Source: Camarhynchus parvulus
Lineage: Eukaryota; Chordata; Aves; Passeriformes; Thraupidae
Direction of reading: 5' to 3'
DNA: 64,000 nucleotides
NCBI RefSeq assembly: GCF_901933205.1
Contig: NC_044572.1
Span: 22,468,501 to 22,532,500 of the forward strand
In this document: in pieces, positions 61,144 to 64,000 of the stretch
Layout: each line of letters begins with the position of its first letter
Numbering within the stretch: position 1 is the stretch's first letter
Translations under genes and position numbers: made by a program
Notes under the pieces: model-generated
Database searches by the model: none
What the model saw: only the letters and a program-made list of their open reading frames with translations
What the model was told of the DNA's origin: nothing

Positions 61144-62590
61144 AGACTCTACTGAATAACACTTCTGGAGAACTAAAAGCAGCCTAACCCCTTTTGCAGC
61201 AAGATCTGGCAGCAGTGTACTAATCAGCTAACAGTGCAGAGGCAAGCTTCTAACAAGGACAGCCTGTCTCCTCAGAGGGTTAGGCACTGGAATGAGATAA
61301 CTAAGAAATAAATTTATAACCTATTATATTGTTATCAATTTATAATCGATTACATTATTCTGCATAAAATTCCATCCCGCTTCAGTTCTCCAGTTGCTGT
61401 TTCTTTTCCATTAACAGAAGCATAGAAATTACAGGGAGACAAAGCATTCACTTCAGTTGGTGAACAGTTCAGCAGCTTAGGCAGTAGATCAACAGATAAC
61501 AGATGATGGAAGGGTCTGATGAAACAAGCCAGCATAGTTAAAGCATCTAGTATTTCCTGTACCTCAAAAGGCTAACAGAAGTGCTGCATTTTTTAACTCA
61601 TGAACTGAGAGCTACAGAAAACTTCAGTAAACACAATTTCAGATTTTTCAGAAACAGATGTATCAGAACTGACAGTAAAATTGGCTGCAAGTAGCTAGCC
61701 TGGATAAAATGGCAAGGCTCCTCTGGTATACTGCTGAGGAACAGCATTGTATCTATATACACTTGCACTCTCTTAAGTCAGTAAAGAAATTTCCATTGAT
61801 TGAAAAGATAGCTTCAGGCTTTATGTTCATGCACAATTACAATGGCAAAAGAGGTAGTATGTGTACAGAAAAAAATTAACCTATTAGTTTTCTTGGAGGG
61901 TTGTTAAATAAATATCTTCTGTTTAATAAGATACCATACCATGCAGAGCTGTATTAAATTTCAGTTTGTTATATATTTCTACAGAATTCTGCCCAGCACA
62001 TCTATGGCTTTCAGAGCACTGTAGTTAGCATCAGTGAAGTTTTTTGTTAATGTGGAGGTTGCTGTTAAACTAAGTATATCAGCAACTAATCTTAGCTGAG
62101 CAAAAAAACTGCCAACAGCTATTTTAAAAATGGTTTACCTAAATAGTAAGACTATTTCTACCCCTACAGGCTCCAAGTTTGTGCATTGCTGCTGATAGGA
62201 AAGATATACAAGCTGTAAAACTCATCTCCACTAAGTTTCCATCTACTCTTCAGAAATGCTTATTCTCCTACCTTTGTTCATGTTACATTTCTTTTATGAT
62301 CTGCAAAAGCAAAAATGAAAACAACCAACCTATGAATCAGTGAAATAGCACATTTTCTTCTTTTATACTATAAGAACTTGCACTTTTCTTTTTATTTACT
62401 AGACAGTAAATCTAAACACATTACGTGCAACAGAAATAAACATTGCTAAAACTTGCTGTTGGAAAACCATTAGGAAAAAGCCTGTGACTTTATAGCTTGC
62501 TATTGCTGTTTAGCAATTGGGCTTAATCTATGTAAAACCTGTATCAAAGCACAAATATTTAAATCTGAAAGTATTTAGGCAGTCTGTCTG

Positions 62591-62630
62591 ATGAGACAAT
62601 TGTTTCTCGAGGTGACCAGAATTGTCTCAT
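62591..62630. repeat. Perfect 11-bp inverted repeat, 18-nt spacer
   Basis: ATGAGACAATT (62591-62601) and AATTGTCTCAT (62620-62630) are exact reverse complements. The spacer contains CTCGAGG. It could form a hairpin; no transposon target duplication was seen outside it. Confidence 0.95.
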
Positions 62631-64000
62631 AGGTTCCTGGTTTTCTCTTGGCTGTCTTCTATCCATCTGTTTTCTTACACTTAGGGCATGTCAGGTTTGA
62701 GCAATCCTGAATCTGCCCTCTGATGTTTTAGGCCAGAAACGTGTACCCCAGCTGTCCCTGGGCTGAACCTGAGCTCGTGTCCCACTGCACCAGGCTGTTC
62801 AACACCCAACGAGCTCCCTAGGAGCAATGCCATCTCTTCTGGGCTTGTACAGGATTACTGGGGCCTCTAGGACAAGGGCTCTCAGCTGTTATAAATGTGA
62901 AAAGAACAGCCAAAACAAGGGCACTTCATGAAGTGCCATCACCATTTAATTTCCCAGAGGTTTAGCTGTTTTAGAAACTCCATCTCACAGTGCACTTTTC
63001 ATAATTGCCTTTCTCAGGAGCTGCTTCTTCTGCCACTGGTCCCATCCCTGGCTAAGTTGTTAATTAACTTTTTTTTTTGTGCTGACAACCGGGACAGACT
63101 TAGCAAATTCCTTGGTGTCTACAGACAGTAATTTGAAAACTACTGATCATTATATTCACTGCTAGCAGAGAAAAAAAAACTCTATGCAGCCTTTTATTTC
63201 AGGCCTGCTCTAGACACCAAGATTTTTTTCATCATTGGAAGTCTTCTTTTTCAGACATTTACCTCAAATCTTTCCTAGCAATCCCACTTACAGATTACTG
63301 ACATCTGTCTCACGCTATGTTTTTCTTCAATTTAAGCAATCTTCAGCAAATAGTGAATTCTCAGTAGACTATAAAGTAAATTAACTACTTCTAAGTTAGA
63401 CCAAATTTTACATGGGTATTAAGATGCAGAGTATTCCCATTCCTATGTGAGGATTAAGAAGACAAGTAGTAAAAGTTTGTAAAGGTTGTAGTAAGGGATT
63501 TCTGAGTCTGCTGAATTACATTTAGAATGTAATTGATCTTTATAATTCAAATTATTATTCCTTAAACTTTTTGAATTTAATGCAGTTACTTCTCTGCCTT
63601 TCATGCTTCACTTAATCGCTTTTTGGAGAAAAATAATCAATGCAAAAAAATGCATTTCATGACTAATAAAAATGTAATTCCATAAAGATTGATTGAACTT
63701 TTGGGAAATATTCCAATCTACCAGAAACCTTGAATACCCACAGCTCCAGCTAAACTCAGAGTGATACATGGCTGTTCAGTACCTCCAAAAAATCAGGCCC
63801 ATGACCAGGTCCTCTCCTCTCCAGTTCTGCAGGATCACTCAGAAAAGTTTTGCCAATCTTACTGAGAGACACAGTCAAGGACCCAGTCACACTTCCTTGG
63901 GAACAGTTGCTGCAGCTGGCATGAAATACAAGTAAACTGACTTTGCTCCTCCCAAACTGAACAATAAATTTCACAGACATTTTTCAGAGGATTTCTAACC

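Larger units (their letters stand above)
59557..64000. other. Gene-free right end
   Basis: No supported gene. It contains TTAACATTAAATC-like direct repeats (60721-60780), a 22-bp direct repeat pair at 61090-61111 and 61122-61143, and an 11-bp perfect inverted repeat (62591-62601 / 62620-62630). A moderately GC-rich patch at 62700-62890 and frames of 60-77 codons show no recognisable family. Confidence 0.6.

Noticed and set aside
1..64000. CRISPR arrays, operons, ribosome-binding sites, riboswitches or replication origins
   Set aside because: The sequence is vertebrate nuclear DNA. Short tandem repeats found have no spacer-repeat pattern, and no prokaryotic gene organisation is visible.

Overview
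The window looks like bird nuclear DNA, probably from a passerine. The CR1 retrotransposon pieces carry the bird-type 3-prime end (a 'CTTCCAACC' block followed by ATTCTGTGA/ATTCTATGA-type repeats), and there is a solo LTR of avian retroviral type at 37.8-38.7 kb. The sequence is AT-rich with scattered GC-richer islands, and old and young repeats are interspersed throughout. No bacterial, plasmid or phage organisation is visible. Placement in a songbird is inferred from repeat style and was not tested by a search.

I find no host protein-coding gene, exon set, tRNA, rRNA or recognisable small RNA gene. The open frames present (longest 187 codons) behave like chance frames or lie inside repeats. 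The window is therefore best read as a gene desert or the inside of a very large intron.

Layout. 1-468: CR1 3-prime end (+). 600-960: older CR1 ORF2 C-terminal relic (-). 2.54-2.62 kb: CR1 tail (+). 12.29-12.46 kb: two adjacent CR1-like tails (+). 14.45 kb: perfect 28-bp tandem duplication. 15.37-16.00 kb: CR1 ORF2 linker and start of reverse transcriptase (-), broken by frameshifts and a stop. 16.39-17.51 kb: decayed hAT transposon with a BED zinc finger and hAT catalytic-region motifs (-). 19.47-19.66 kb: CR1 (-). 34.28-34.38 kb: CR1 (-). 37.82-38.73 kb: 909-bp solo LTR (-) flanked by an exact 5-bp target duplication. 46.83-47.25 kb: CR1 (-) with an internal deletion. 59.47-59.55 kb: CR1 tail (+). 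Between these lie microsatellites, small minisatellites, perfect hairpins, G-quadruplex-capable tracts and a few stretches that read like conserved enhancers. The last are unproven.

The most interesting items are the degraded BED/hAT transposase, the well-preserved solo LTR with promoter and polyadenylation signals, the ZNF143-like motif in a palindrome at 57.2 kb, and an inverted repeat bracketing homeodomain-type motifs at 36.7 kb. I found no convincing new biological system.
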